64,000 nucleotides of DNA. Source: Lepus europaeus (taxonomy: Eukaryota; Chordata; Mammalia; Lagomorpha; Leporidae). The notes beneath the pieces were generated by a model. It ran no database searches, was not told the origin of the DNA, and saw only the letters and a program-made list of their open reading frames with translations. The translations under genes and the position numbers were made by a program. Of the stretch, positions 24,511-35,201 are shown piece after piece. The stretch is taken from the NCBI RefSeq assembly GCF_033115175.1, contig NC_084830.1:38943409-39007408 (forward strand), in the 5' to 3' direction. Position 1 is the stretch's first letter. Each line of letters opens with the position of its first letter.

Positions 24511-26230
24511 GGCATTTTTATCTAGAACAAGCACTTTTAGCCAACATGCTATTCTTCTTCCTATCAATTGGGAATAATGTCATTGAATTTAAAATATTTG
24601 AAGGACAATCTGGGAGAGGGACCAGCCCTTTGTATTTCTAGAAGGCAGTACTAGTTTCAGGAAGTACAGAATACTGGAAAGGATATTTAGGCCAAGTGTT
24701 AGGATGTAGAGCCAGATAGAAACTATGGAGTGAAATGCATTGCACAGTTTATTTCTCCATCCACTTGCCAAGCAGGGGTTGCATGCCCACCATTTAGGGT
24801 TTTGCCTAATGTTATAAGGTTGCCATAGGTAACCTCAATGATTCCTTCAATATCCTACAACTTCATTGGACTTGTTGACCAAATGTATTAAGACTAATGA
24901 CCTCAAGCAGCAGGAACCCCAACTAACTACAGCTAAAATGTGTGGGCTGTCTTGGAAGAGCAAAGAGGCAGCTGGTCTCAATCATAATGGCATCAAGAAT
25001 GTGACATCTGTAGGACTCTCTCTCCAATTCTTGCCTCCAGTTGACTTTGTAGAGTTTCTCCTATCATAAATGAACTTTTATCATACATAAGAAAACAGCA
25101 GCCACCAGCAGCTCCTCACTTCTATTTTTTCTATCTAATAGTTTTTGTCACTGGAGATGGACTGCCTCTCTGGCCGGAAAGCAAACTAAATAAAACAAAA
25201 ATGAACCTTCACAGGCAAGGGTACAGGTTGACCTAGTTTAAGAGTCTACAACTCCACATCATTCAATAGAGACAGAGGAATGAGATAATTTACAACGTGG
25301 CAGGTCTCATGGGATCAACAGGGATAGATCAGAAAAGGAAACACATTGAACCACAGGGTGCCCTGTCCCAAGGCAAAAATACAGGAATCTGGTACTCAAA
25401 GGACAGAAGGGCACTACAGGCTTTTTGATTCAATCTTATGCAAATTATGAACATAAGCTTCAGGACTCAGGAATCTTCCAGGTTGATGATAGTGATCTTT
25501 CAGGCAATATCTGGAAGGGGCATTCACAGTTAAGGCCCTACAATATGCTCAGGGCTTAATCTTGAAAACAGAATCACACGCTTTGGTTCCTGTAGTCAAA
25601 GACCTAACCATTTAATGGGATTAAGGGCTGAGTTGCACTCAGAACCATGTTTGATATAATTACATAGAGAATTAGCTCTTACTAGTTATCTCATTTACAA
25701 AGAGATCTCACATCAAGTACACGCAAAAAGCTCTCAGTGGTTTTAGAAATAGCCCAGGATGGAGAAATCTGTATCTACTTGTTCACTATTCATTCACTCA
25801 CAAGCACTGTAAGAGATACTGTAAGATAAAAATGTCGTAGACTCATGAGTCTGTTCTCTCAAATATCTCCCTCACTCTTCTCTCTGGAATATTCTGCATC
25901 TCAGTCTGGCCTCCTGCTACCGTCATCTCCTGCTATTTAACCTCTATCCATTGTGCTAGGTGTCAGCCTCTGCTGCTTTGATTGGGTTAAATGCTTTGTT
26001 GTATCCGCCCTTCCATCCTCAGGGCTTCACATTAGGAAAGTTACCACACTTGTCATCTTTCATTGCCTCTGTCTTCTTCAGTAGAATGAAAGGCAGAGTC
26101 ACGTTTGTTCTCTTCACTATGCCTGGACTAGTGCTTCAGAAATAACAGACTAAACATTGCTTGACAGTTATTTATTGAGTATTTATGTGGTAAGCGTTGT
26201 TCTTGGTTCTTAGAGAACAGAAGAAAAAAG

Positions 26231-26472
26231 GGGCCAGTGCTGTGCTGTAGCAGGTAATGCCTGTGGTGCCAGCATCCCATATGGGCACCAGTTGCTGGCT
26301 GCTCTACTTCCAATGCAGCTCCCAGCTAATGGCCTGGGAAAACAGCAGAAGATGGTCCAAGTACTTGGGCCCCTGCACTCACAGGGGAGACCTGGAAGTT
26401 CTTGGTTCTTGGCTTTGAACGTGCCCAGCTCCAGCCATTGTGGCCATTTGGGGAGTGAACCAGCAGATGGAG

Positions 26473-26520
<48 letters not shown>

Positions 26521-26557
26521 GCTGTGTCTTTTGGATAAATAAATATTTTTTTTTTAA
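26231..26557 (+). mobile_element. C-type SINE with long CT tract
   Basis: Head ggggccagtgctgtgctgta, (CT) 26477-26518, tail ggataaataaatattttt. Confidence 0.85.
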
Positions 26558-26609
26558 AAAGAATAGATATGGTTCCTAAAGACACTTATATGTTAGTTAA
26601 GTGTTGATT

Positions 26610-26705
26610 TAATGAAAGCAGAGTATATAGCTCAAACTCCTTATTTCCCAGATGAGGAAATGAATTCCACAGCAATTAAATGACCTGAGTCAAACCACAT
26701 GGAAA
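26610..26705 (-). mobile_element. MIR-like fragment
   Basis: ttatttcccagatgaggaaa followed by aattaaatgacctgagtcaa. Confidence 0.45.
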
Positions 26706-28024
26706 ATTTGAGTGGCACACTTTTTAAAAAATTGGTTCATTTACTTAAAATTTTCCTCCTGCACACTGCTTCTCATTTCATAAACCAAAGGTGGGTGTGT
26801 GAACTTCTATTTATTTAGTCCATGGATGCCAGCAGGACACTGAGGGAGGGCACCATGTGTTGAGTGAATGCAAACAAACATGCACAGTGTATGATTTTTA
26901 TGTGTACATAACAGTAAAGGTTTAGTCCGGGATAAGCACATAGCATGGGTGATTTCTTGCCCAATTCTGTCACAGGCCTTATAAGAGGGACCTTCATGCT
27001 CCTTATTGTTGCTTGGGGAACACTGGCACCTGGGGGCCGTGGAAGAGTGAAGGACTTGGCATCAATGGCAGCAGCAATTTTAGGGTTCAGTCGGAAACTG
27101 ACTCAGTTCTGAGCTGGGAGTTACGAGAAGCCCTACCATGGGCCACTTTTCAGAAAGAAGGGCTTTTCAAGAGAAGACGTATGAAAAAGGCAAGCGGATT
27201 TTTTTTTTTTTTATCATGGGAGTGTATGAACAGCTAAGATACAGCTCACTAGAAGAGGGAGCAAATCCTGAATAATGAAATATGGGAGTGGTTTGGGCAA
27301 CTGGACTGGAATTGAGTCCTTGGGAGTGGAGGAGATGGTTGTCTTGAAGACTGGAGAGCACTAGGAGTAGATTTCAGTTGGATAACTGGTAAGTGGGAGA
27401 CCAAAGTAGCTCTTAAATGTGGACTCTGGGGAGGGTGCCAGGGGATGGGACACCGCTGAGGTCCCTTTTTCTCTCATTTTGGGGAAACGCCCTAGAAGGT
27501 TATGGAGAAACTCTCACCCATTTACACTCACACAGCGGGAGCCAGGCCCTGGCAGCACGCACTCCTCCCCCCACAGCGCTGGGCAGAGAGACGCAGAAGC
27601 ACGCATCATCGGCCCCCACTGGCATCTTTTTGCCCAGGAAAAGAGCAGAGCCTGTGCATGATTCTTTGTTAACTGCCATCAGTCATGGCCAGGACTAACT
27701 CAGAAATCTCACTCCTCTCACTCATACAACTTGTCACTGAACCATTTCACCAGAGAACACCTCAATCCAATAACAACCTTAAAACAAAACAAAGCAAAAA
27801 CAAACAAAAAACAACCAGCAACTTCCAATGATGTGAACAGAGAGTCTATGGTACTTGAAGAAAATGCTCTCCTGAGGGCTATTAGCTAAGACCAGCAGTC
27901 CACTCAGGCCCTGCAGAGGTAGGAAATGACAATTGGGTGGTCTTTAAATGACAAGTGAGTTTAGGGATATGCTGTGGCAGGCTGGGGATGTGTGGGAAGA
28001 AGTCAGAGAAAGCACTGCACACAA
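26706..28024. other. Intergenic just downstream of RIMS2
   Basis: No C SINE and no gene recognised; frames at 27417-27698 overlap in two phases without a domain. Confidence 0.5.
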
Positions 28025-30701
28025 CATTTGTAAAGAAAATGTTTTATTGAAAGTGTTAATACCATCACCAGAATGAATTTGATTTACATTAGTTGGTGTT
28101 TGTTACAGGACTAATCTGCCCTTTTTTTCCCAACTGAAATTCCCTTTACTTTGAAAACATACTATGTACAGGGCAGCAATGGTCACTGGCATGGTGCTAT
28201 TTACATGACTAAACCACAAGTTGAGGTGCAGACATGTGAAAATTAAAAAAAAAAAAAACACCAACTTTTAAATAAATACTGCATAATGACAAGTATGTAC
28301 AAATATTCCATTCAGTCATGTCCTTCTTATTAAAATTAGAAATAATTTGTATAGGAATATGCACAAAAGATTATGTGACTGCATCTTACTATCAGGAGAA
28401 TGGTGAATGTTTACTCTAAGGGGTAGTGTAGACACTACAGGCCTATTAAATCAATTGTTGCTGGTACACAGATGTCTAAATTATTTCAATAAAGTTTTAT
28501 CCATTCTTTTAACAACTTTACCTGGGTCCATCATAGATCACAGAATGTCAAGACACAGTCTCGGTGTATTTCATATTGCACCACATAAAGAGAAGGCATT
28601 TTTAGTGATACTCATTTTTAACTTTTGCACCATATCAAGCACAACAGTTTTCAATGGTCAGCGCTGAATTAAAAAAATAAAATAAAAACAAAAGCAAAGA
28701 AAAGAAATTTGTGCATGGCCTTACTTTAAATAAATGGAATGTATATGTGTTTCAAAAGCTATTACAAGAAATTTAAATCAATCTGTAAGAATGTATTATT
28801 AAAGTGTACGTCAACAACCAGAAAATATGGGTGGCTGATTACGTTAACCAGTGACGTTTCCCCCAAATAGGGGAACTTAGGAGAAATTTGACCTTGCAGC
28901 ACCACCCAATGGTAATCACTGTCTGTAAAAGCAAAGGCAGGGGTTTTGACTTTAGGGATTTGCACATAGACTTTTGGTGATGGCATCAAAGAACTATTAA
29001 TAGGCATACTGACTTTTTTTGAGTCACCTAAAAATTGGAGCTTTAAAATTCTTGCAAATTTATGTTTACTATATTTCTTTAGAAATATAATTTGTGAAAA
29101 ATTGAATTTTACTACAGAAAAATGAATTAATAAACAGCCCTGTGTTTCAGGGCTCCAAATTTTTAGCAGTGTTTCTATACACATAGTAAATGGAAACTGG
29201 CTAAAGAAACTGCTTTAACTGATTAGAAAACAAACAAAACCTAAGACCTTCTATAAACAATACTTTAACCCCTGTATGAATAATGCTGGTGCTAAAAATA
29301 AATTAATTAGACATTACAATGGCCACATGATTTTAGGATTTTCCTGTAAACTCAACTTTGAGGGTCAACAAAAAATTACCATGCACTGTACAATAAATTG
29401 CAAAAGTTCAAATATCTTCTTTGTCAAATACATGCTGACTTACTTCAATTTACTCCCAAGTCATGTTGCAAAATCCTTTTCAACATGCTTGAAATAAAGA
29501 AAGCTCTTAAATAGTTGTTTTCCCTTGAGAAATTCATAAATTCAGAAGCTTTGATAGCTCTGAATCAAACATGGGGTATAAGAGGGGATCAGATGAAAAA
29601 TTTGTAACTTTTTAGTATAAGGTTCACTCTGGTAGGGAGAAAGAAAAGAGTAAAAGAGGGAGAAGAGGAAAAGAGAGAAAAGAGGAAGGAAGATGCGAAA
29701 AATTTGCACATATGGAACTTCATAAGATTTGTATATTTAACAGGGAAATAAATTGAATCTATTACACTCATTTGTCACATAAAGAGAATTTTAAGTATCT
29801 TCTAGAAAGTACTTTCATTTGTAATGTCTGCCAAAACACAGACTATGATTAAAGAATAAACATGGTGTGTCTTTGTATCACCCTGTTGCATTCTCTTCCC
29901 CTTTTAAAACCATGCACTAGTGAAATTTATTTTTAAAAATAATATAAATTGTTGAAAATGGCTGATTTTTATTTTTATTTTTTTTGCAAGTTGCAGCCCC
30001 AAGAAAATAATTTAAGTATTCAGCTAATCGGTGTCCATGCAAAAAGAGTTTCTTTAATTTCATTCAGGACAGCATTGCCACAGAATCTTGTTTCCCGAGT
30101 CCAAAGTCTCTTGGCATTAGGGAATGACGGGTTGACAGGAGCTACCAAGTCTGCCACTCTCCCTGCTGGACTGACTGCTCAGGTTCACCATCCAGAGAGG
30201 GGCTGATGCTTTGTTCCTGACCACTTCTTTGGTCTTCTGCTTTTCACCTGATGCTTCCTAGAACTTCTCTCCTAGATCTGTCACATAGCTTCATGGCTGT
30301 ACAGCTCCATTTCTGTGGCATAACGGGGCTTTGGGTTCAGATAAATGAAGAAAAAGGTAAGATAAAAATATAAAGGTGCCGTTGAAAAGGGCTTCTGTTG
30401 CATGAAACTGACTGATTCTTTGAGATTAATCCATGGCTTCAGATTGGACCAAAAATGAGTGTCATTGAACTCTAAACCTGATAGTTCTTCATAGCTCTGC
30501 TCTTTCACCTGAGGGCCTTCGTTAGGGCACAATGTGTGCAACTTCCTCTGAGAACACAGGATCGCTTGGTATCCCTAGAAACAGGCTCAGAAGACACAAC
30601 ATTAAGCATGCAGTGTTACCAGGGTTGGCGACCTGTGATTTCTTTTTTTTTTTCTTTTTTTTTTTGTAACGCTGGTTGCTGTGACAACAGTTTTACAGCT
30701 G
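28025..30701 (-). other. RIMS2: RIMS2 3' UTR
   Basis: About 2.7 kb of AT-rich sequence follows the TAG. I see no C-type SINE or L1 insertion in it, whereas the flanks carry a SINE every 1-2 kb. This is what a conserved 3' UTR looks like in this genome. It ends a little past the AATAAA at 28048-28043. Several short AT-rich motifs and an A14 run (as read on plus, near 28244-28258) lie inside. The exact cleavage site is inferred. Confidence 0.8.
28043..28048 (-). terminator. RIMS2: RIMS2 distal poly(A) signal
   Basis: Plus-strand tttatt reads AATAAA on the minus strand within tcaataaaac. It is followed about 20-35 nt later by a GT-rich downstream element (tgttgtgtg) at about 28027-28015. This pairing of hexamer and GU-rich element makes it the best end of the transcript. 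Other minus-strand AATAAA hexamers occur nearer the stop (around 29926-29980) and could give shorter isoforms. Confidence 0.75.
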
Positions 30702-30920
30702 CTATGAACGAGAGTAAGAAGGTCCAGTTGAACTTTCCAGAGATGACTGGGAAGCTCTTCTTGTCAGAGGGGCCAGAGTTGGATCTACTAGGGAGGAAGG
30801 GGGGAAAAGTTTGAACCATCCAATCACCATATTGGATAGTTCCAGTTCATCTAAAAGTATCTGGGCCACTCCCATGAAGGATTTGTGATCCATGCGACCA
30901 TAATCTCCCCAGACGATAAT
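30702..30920 (-). CDS. RIMS2: RIMS2 last coding exon, end of C2B and C-terminus
   Basis: The exon encodes IIVWGDYGRMDHKSFMGVAQ, then ILLDELELSNMVIGWFKLFP, a PSSLVDPTLAPLTRRASQSS stretch and the end SLESSTGPSYSRS, followed by TAG at 30704-30702. It completes C2B and gives the free C-terminus. The ending STGPSYSRS distinguishes RIMS2 from RIMS1 (PPCIRS-type ending, from memory of the family). The acceptor is ttttaattttgccaacag, preceded by a branch-point-like gctaac. The segment RRASQSS is a visible basophilic-kinase (PKA-like RRAS) motif. The coding part is 72 codons plus stop; the same exon then runs on into the 3' UTR. Confidence 0.96.
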   Translation of the reverse strand: MIVWGDYGRMDHKSFMGVAQILLDELELSNMVIGWFKLFPPSSLVDPTLAPLTRRASQSSLESSTGPSYSRS

Positions 30921-31351
30921 CTGTTGGCAAAATTAAAAATAATGTTAGCATAATCATGTATATAACAAAAGTCTTGTAAAGTACTCTGGAATAATAAAAC
31001 ACATTCAGTTTGTGTTCCAACATCAAAGACAAACTTAAGTAGTGGCATTTGACTAATGGAGTAGCTGTCTTTAACTTTTGGAATCCAAAAGTACATTAGG
31101 AGAACTGTCCCAGAGCGCTAAGATCATAAGCTGTGCAGGGAGACTGGAGTTTATGTGTGATGGGTGTTTGTGAGTCATTTAAAGAAGAGGACAATGTGTG
31201 TAGTTTTATGCTACTGACCACTGCTTCAATGTTTCCAACATATTTCAGTCGTGAGAAACAGAAAACAACGTGATGGAGAGATAACTGGGTCTAAAGTCTG
31301 ACTCTGTGAAAAGATGTTCTGCAGCAAGGGGATACAGAGCTAAGTAAATAC
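30921..31351 (-). other. RIMS2: RIMS2 intron (last), 431 bp
   Basis: The intron has a gt donor at 31351-31350 and an ag acceptor at 30922-30921. It is AT-rich with no recognisable mobile element. Confidence 0.85.
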
Positions 31352-31491
31352 CTGTAGAACTTTTCCTTGGGGACTCTCTTCAAAAGACAACAGCTGCTGG
31401 TAAAGTGGTTCCAGCGTTTTTCTTGCCACTTTTGTTTTCTTTTTGGCTATGCACACTCCGTTATCTAGTAGATACACCTTGACGTATGGTG
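31352..31491 (-). CDS. RIMS2: RIMS2 coding exon, middle of C2B domain
   Basis: The 140-nt exon reads (A)PYVKVYLLDNGVCIAKKK, then TKVARKTLEPLYQQLLSFEE and SPQGKVLQ, the central C2B strands including the polybasic KKKTK strand. The acceptor is ctctctttcccaag|CA. The donor CTACAG|gtattt is weaker than consensus at intron positions +4 to +6. Its 5' split Ala codon joins exactly to the preceding exon, and its 3' end is phase 0. Confidence 0.95.
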
Positions 31492-33259
31492 CTTGGGAAA
31501 GAGAGCACAAAGGAGACAGCAAGTGATGAGCTGTGGCGGTGGCATGCCCAGTGCACTCCTGGCTGACACTGCAACGGGTTAATCTCCGGCTGAGAGGGCG
31601 AGCAGCCATCGAAAGTCACCGGCCTTCCCACATTATTGAAAAACTACTCAATAGACAATTGATAACTGTCAGCCATTCAGAGAGTCTTAGGCAATGTTGC
31701 CAAAACCTCTGACTTCATTATTATTTTGCTATCAACAGGTTACATAGATTTACAAGTTGCATTCAATGAGAAATGCTTCCAGTTCCAGCAGGACTCAAGA
31801 GAGATATCTTACTCATTCTTCAACTTATCAACACATAAATGTAAGTAAACCTGCTTTAACTCACCCATCCTCACACATCACTTATTATCACTCAAAAGCC
31901 TTTGCTTATTGGTGGCTGTGTGGGTACAAGACAGTGACGGGGCTTTATGTGTTATGTTCAAAGTAGCTGGGAAGAGGCAACTAATTATGAATTCTGCTTA
32001 GCATTTATCTGGAAAACATAGTAACAGAATCATTTTTTCCTGGCATGTGCAAATCATGGTGTTGTTTACAGCAGAGAGCTGACTAGCTCCCAGACTTATA
32101 CAAAGGCAATTCTCCTAATCACCACTTCAAGGCTGCACAATGAGTAACATACAGTAATGAATAATATAATTCAAAATGTCTGCAAGGATAGGGAAGTTAA
32201 GAGATTCAAAATTACAAGTCACCAGTGAAGGTGCTGAGGCTAAGAACCACATTTATTTCAGAATCCTCCTGAGTGATTCTTTTATACATCTGCTCCAACA
32301 ACTTCTACACAATGCATTTGGAGTCATGGTGACATTTTCCACGGCTTCAGGCATCTTAGACTGTAATGACATTTCAGCAGGAAATATGTGGCATAAAAAT
32401 TTATAACAGTGCCTAATTTTCTTTATAAATTATAGGGAGCAAAAGTCTTGTCATTAGAATATCCAGCAGACAATAGGTTTAGGCTCTGATGGGGACCTGT
32501 ACCGGCTTTTATTCTAATCCCAGAGCACTAACGAATCCTCAGAAGAAATTCTGAAGCTCTAGATCAACGGAAGAATAACACAAAACTCCAATTCACAAGA
32601 AAAAAGAACTTTTTATGTGCATGTTGTGATGAAATGAATTATCCAAACATGGTAGCTTTGATTTTGCAGTGGTTTCTACCACATATGATCAGAGGTAACA
32701 ATCAACATTATCTCCAACAGCTCACCCTCATTGAAATGCTCACTTATGGGGCTAGCACTGTGGCACAGTGGGGTAAGCTGCTTCCTGCAGTGCCAGCATC
32801 CCTTATGGTCACTGGTTTGGGTCTGGCAGTTCCACTTCCAATTCAGCTCCCTACTAATGTGCCCTGGGAAGGCAGTGGAAGATGGCCCCAGCACCCTATG
32901 GGAGACCCGAAAGAAGCTCCAGGCTCCTGACTTCGGATTGGCCCAGCTCTGGCTACTGTGGCCATTTGGGGAGTGAACCTGCGGATGGGAGATCTCTCTC
33001 GGTCTCGCTTGCTCTCCCTTCCTGCCTCTCCATCCCTGTCGCTCTGTAACTGTGACTCTCAAACAGACAATCTTAAAAAAAATGTTCACTTTAGGATAAA
33101 CACCATGATTACTACAGCCCCAAATCTGTCAGACAATTCACCCATCTTTGAGTATCCTTCATTGTCTAAAAAACAAAGTTTTCAGCATTTAATCCAAAGT
33201 TTGTTAGTGGAAATAAGACAAATTATGGACAAAAACAGGAAAATTTCTTCTGTTTTTAC
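31492..33259 (-). other. RIMS2: RIMS2 intron, 1,768 bp
   Basis: The intron has gt at 33259-33258 and ag at 31493-31492. It contains one plus-oriented C-type SINE (about 32746-33079). The rest is AT-rich DNA in which I recognise nothing. Confidence 0.85.
32747..33079 (+). mobile_element. C-type SINE in RIMS2 intron
   Basis: Head ggggctagcactgtggcaca, tail caaacagacaatcttaaaaa. Flanks aatgctcactt and aatgttcactt. Antisense to RIMS2. Confidence 0.87.
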
Positions 33260-33361
33260 CTGGCAGTGTCTTGGAACCTGGTTTTACAACAAGGCCACGG
33301 GCCCGAATGATTTCCACCTCCAACTGTCCCTTTTTGTCCATCATTCCTACCTGGATGTCAC
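33260..33361 (-). CDS. RIMS2: RIMS2 coding exon, start of C2B domain
   Basis: The 102-nt exon encodes (G)DIQVGMMDKKGQLEVEIIR and then ARGLVVKPGSKTLP, the first beta strands of the C2B domain. The acceptor is ccttctccccgtgccaacag and the donor is CCAG|gtaaaa. The Gly and Ala codons are split at the two junctions (phase 1 at each end). DIQVGMMDKKG and ARGLVVKPG fit RIMS2, whereas RIMS1 has an IQIGMEDKKG type sequence in my recollection of the family. RIM C2 domains are described as calcium-independent binding modules; C2B contacts partners such as liprin-alpha and lipids. Confidence 0.95.
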
Positions 33362-33623
33362 CTGTTGGCACGGGGAGAAGGAACAAACATGCCTTAATAT
33401 ACAAACGCAGCAAGAAAAATGCTAGTGCTAAAGACTATGGTATGACACCATTGATCATTTCCTATATATTTTCTTAAATTCAAATAAATTTAAAATTTTA
33501 GCCATGATGTCTTCCTTCAAAAAAGCAGTAAAATTATAACGGAAAAACAGGAATCTTCCTTACTGTTAAAATCTAAGAAACTTTATTCTTGCTGATAAAA
33601 TTGTCAGAGACTCTTTGAAATTT

Positions 33624-33640
33624 AGAGAATGTACTTTTTT
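33624..33640. repeat. Left target-site duplication of the L1 cluster
   Basis: agagaatgtacttttt (33624-33639) recurs at 38997-39012, directly after the last L1 base. Removing everything between restores a plausible empty intron site. Confidence 0.85.
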
Positions 33641-33955
33641 TTTTTAATTAAACTTTTATTTAATGAATATAAATTTCCAAAGTACAGCTTATTGGTTACA
33701 ATGGCTTCCCCCTCCCAAAACTTCCCTCCCACCCGCAATCCTCCCCTTTCCCGCTCCCTCTCCCCTTCCAATCACATCAAGATTCATTTTCAATTCTCTT
33801 TATATACAGAAGATCAGTTTAGTATATATTAAGTAACAATTTCAACAATTTGCCCCCATATAGCAACACAAAGTGAAAAAAAATACTGTTGGAGTACTAG
33901 TTATAGCATTAAATAACAGTGTACAGCACATTAAAGACAGAGATCCTACATAATA
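33641..33955 (-). mobile_element. L1 3' end, 5'-truncated, minus orientation
   Basis: It begins at a poly-T, then reads the reverse complement of the rabbit L1 3' terminus. This includes the cttttatttaatgaatataa end, the C-rich complement of the purine-rich tract (33705-33775), and the segment up to agtgctgtaca / ggatctctgtc. The element stops about 310 bp from its 3' end. It appears to have landed in the A/T tail of the older element next to it, since tttttttaattaa occurs at both ends. Confidence 0.8.
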
Positions 33956-34175
33956 TTTTTTTTTTTAATTAATTAATTTTCTATGCCATTTCCAATTTAA
34001 CACCAGGGTTTTTTTTTTCATTTCCAATTATCTTTATATACAGAAGATCGATTCAGTATATAATTAGTAAAGATCACATCAGTTTGTACCCACGCAGAAA
34101 CACAAAGTGTTAATATACTGTTTCAGTACTAGTTATAGCATCACTGCACATTAGACAACACATTAAGCCAAGATA
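33956..34175 (-). mobile_element. Older L1 3' UTR, sense half of a twin-primed insertion (minus)
   Basis: Poly-T at 33956-33967 is followed by the reverse complement of an older L1 3' UTR (ttctgcgtgggtacaaactg type). Its inner end at about 34122-34173 is the reverse complement of the 52 bp that ends the plus-oriented half at 38945-38996. The two halves face away from each other, as in target-primed inversion. Confidence 0.75.
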
Positions 34176-34189
34176 CCATGGAAAAGAAA

Positions 34190-34262
34190 AAAAAAAAAAA
34201 GAAGAAGACCTAAATGAAAGATCTCTGTGAGTGAGATCCCAGTGGAAAGAACGGGGCCATCA
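34190..34262 (+). mobile_element. Older L1 3' UTR, inverted half (left piece)
   Basis: Plus-oriented L1 3' UTR starts after an A15 run and includes gatctctgtgagtgagatcc and gtggaaagaacggggccatca. It continues at 38711 after the chimeric element, as shown by the uninterrupted equivalent at 63437-63500. Confidence 0.8.
34248..34262. repeat. Outer target-site duplication of the chimeric L1, left copy
   Basis: agaacggggccatca is identical to 38711-38725. The site lies inside the older L1 3' UTR. Confidence 0.85.
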
Positions 34263-34277
34263 GAAGTGATCATAGAG
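34263..34277. repeat. Inner 15-bp repeat at the 5' end (candidate 5' transduction)
   Basis: gaagtgatcatagag lies between the outer duplication and the first L1 base. The same 15 bp recur at 38679-38693 between two A tracts. Confidence 0.8.
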
Positions 34278-35201
34278 AGGAGGAAATCCAAGATGGCGGA
34301 ATAGGAAGGGAGCACATTGATATTCTTCGGCAAGACACAGGTTAATAAAAGTGGAGATACTGCAGGGTCAAGGAAGAGTAGGGGAAGAAACAGCAGAGGA
34401 AACTCTTCCGGAACTAGTGATTCACAGTGGACCTGCGTGGAGAGCGTGGGAGCCCAAGTTCGGGACACCAGCAGCAGACTCAACGCACCAGCGCTGGAAC
34501 GCGAGGTGAGCCGAACCTCCATAGCCCGAGACACCAGCGGGCAAGCGGAAAGAGGAGGCTAGAGGGAACGAGGCTTGAAACTCCGTGGGGAAAAGTTCAC
34601 CAGGCTAACTAGAAGAGAGAGAGGGAAAAAAAAAAGTGACCGAAACGGACACGAGTTTCTCTCTCTCCGCTCACCCCTCAAGGGCGAGCAAGACAAAGAG
34701 CAGGCGCCATTTTGGACATACGTCATAAGCAGGGCGACCTCAGGTCTGCACCGGCCCTGAGCCTAGCAGAAAAACCTGACTCTGGGGGGAGGGGTGAAAT
34801 AACTGGAGATTAGCATCTAACTTGGCAACCCAGTGGGAGACTGCAGGAGAATTGGAGCCCACACCGAGGGCAGCAGAGATTCCCTGTGTGGTCCTTGGGA
34901 AAAAACTTCCAATCTCTGGCTCCTGTGGGTATATCATTTGCCTGCTAACTACCTCCAATTACATTCAACTGTGCGGAATTACTTCCCTTTTGAATCAACA
35001 AAAGAAAGAGACATTTACCACACCTAACCTGGGAGTGTCATCTTGACACACCCTCAACCCTGAGGAACCAAACACAGCTCTCAGTCCACACTCATCTCAA
35101 GCCTCTAAGGCTCCACCAAAAGCAGACAGTCCACTTAATCTAGAGTCATAGTGTAACAAGAAAAAAAAAACACCACAGTGAAGAAACCAAATATCTCCAA
35201 C
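34278..35201 (+). other. L1 5' UTR of the chimeric element
   Basis: It starts aggaggaaatccaagatggcgg, similar in kind to the start of the older L1 at 56575 (cccaagatggcag). About 920 bp, GC-richer than its surroundings, with an A-rich stretch at 35160-35171 before ORF1. It should contain the element's internal promoter, which is inferred from L1 biology. Confidence 0.7.

Larger units (their letters stand above)
22290..26230. other. Intergenic, MIR fragments only
   Basis: Almost 4 kb without C SINEs. Holds MIR pieces (22375, 23560, 24340) and otherwise unrecognised AT-rich sequence. No exon-like block found. Confidence 0.5.

Noticed and set aside
1-28020. Neighbouring gene (DCSTAMP is the downstream neighbour in human)
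   Set aside because: No coding block resembling it; in human it lies tens of kb beyond RIMS2.
31492-31609. N-terminal extension MAARPLSRRL... joined to RIMS2 C2B exon
   Set aside because: It is intron read-through; the exon starts at 31491 after cccaag and joins the upstream exon in frame.
34163-34534. 123-codon minus frame
   Set aside because: Antisense shadow over the L1 junction and L1 5' UTR.
35178-35201. Upstream GTG start for L1 ORF1
   Set aside because: The ATG at 35202 gives the usual MPYN-like start; GTG starts are not expected here.
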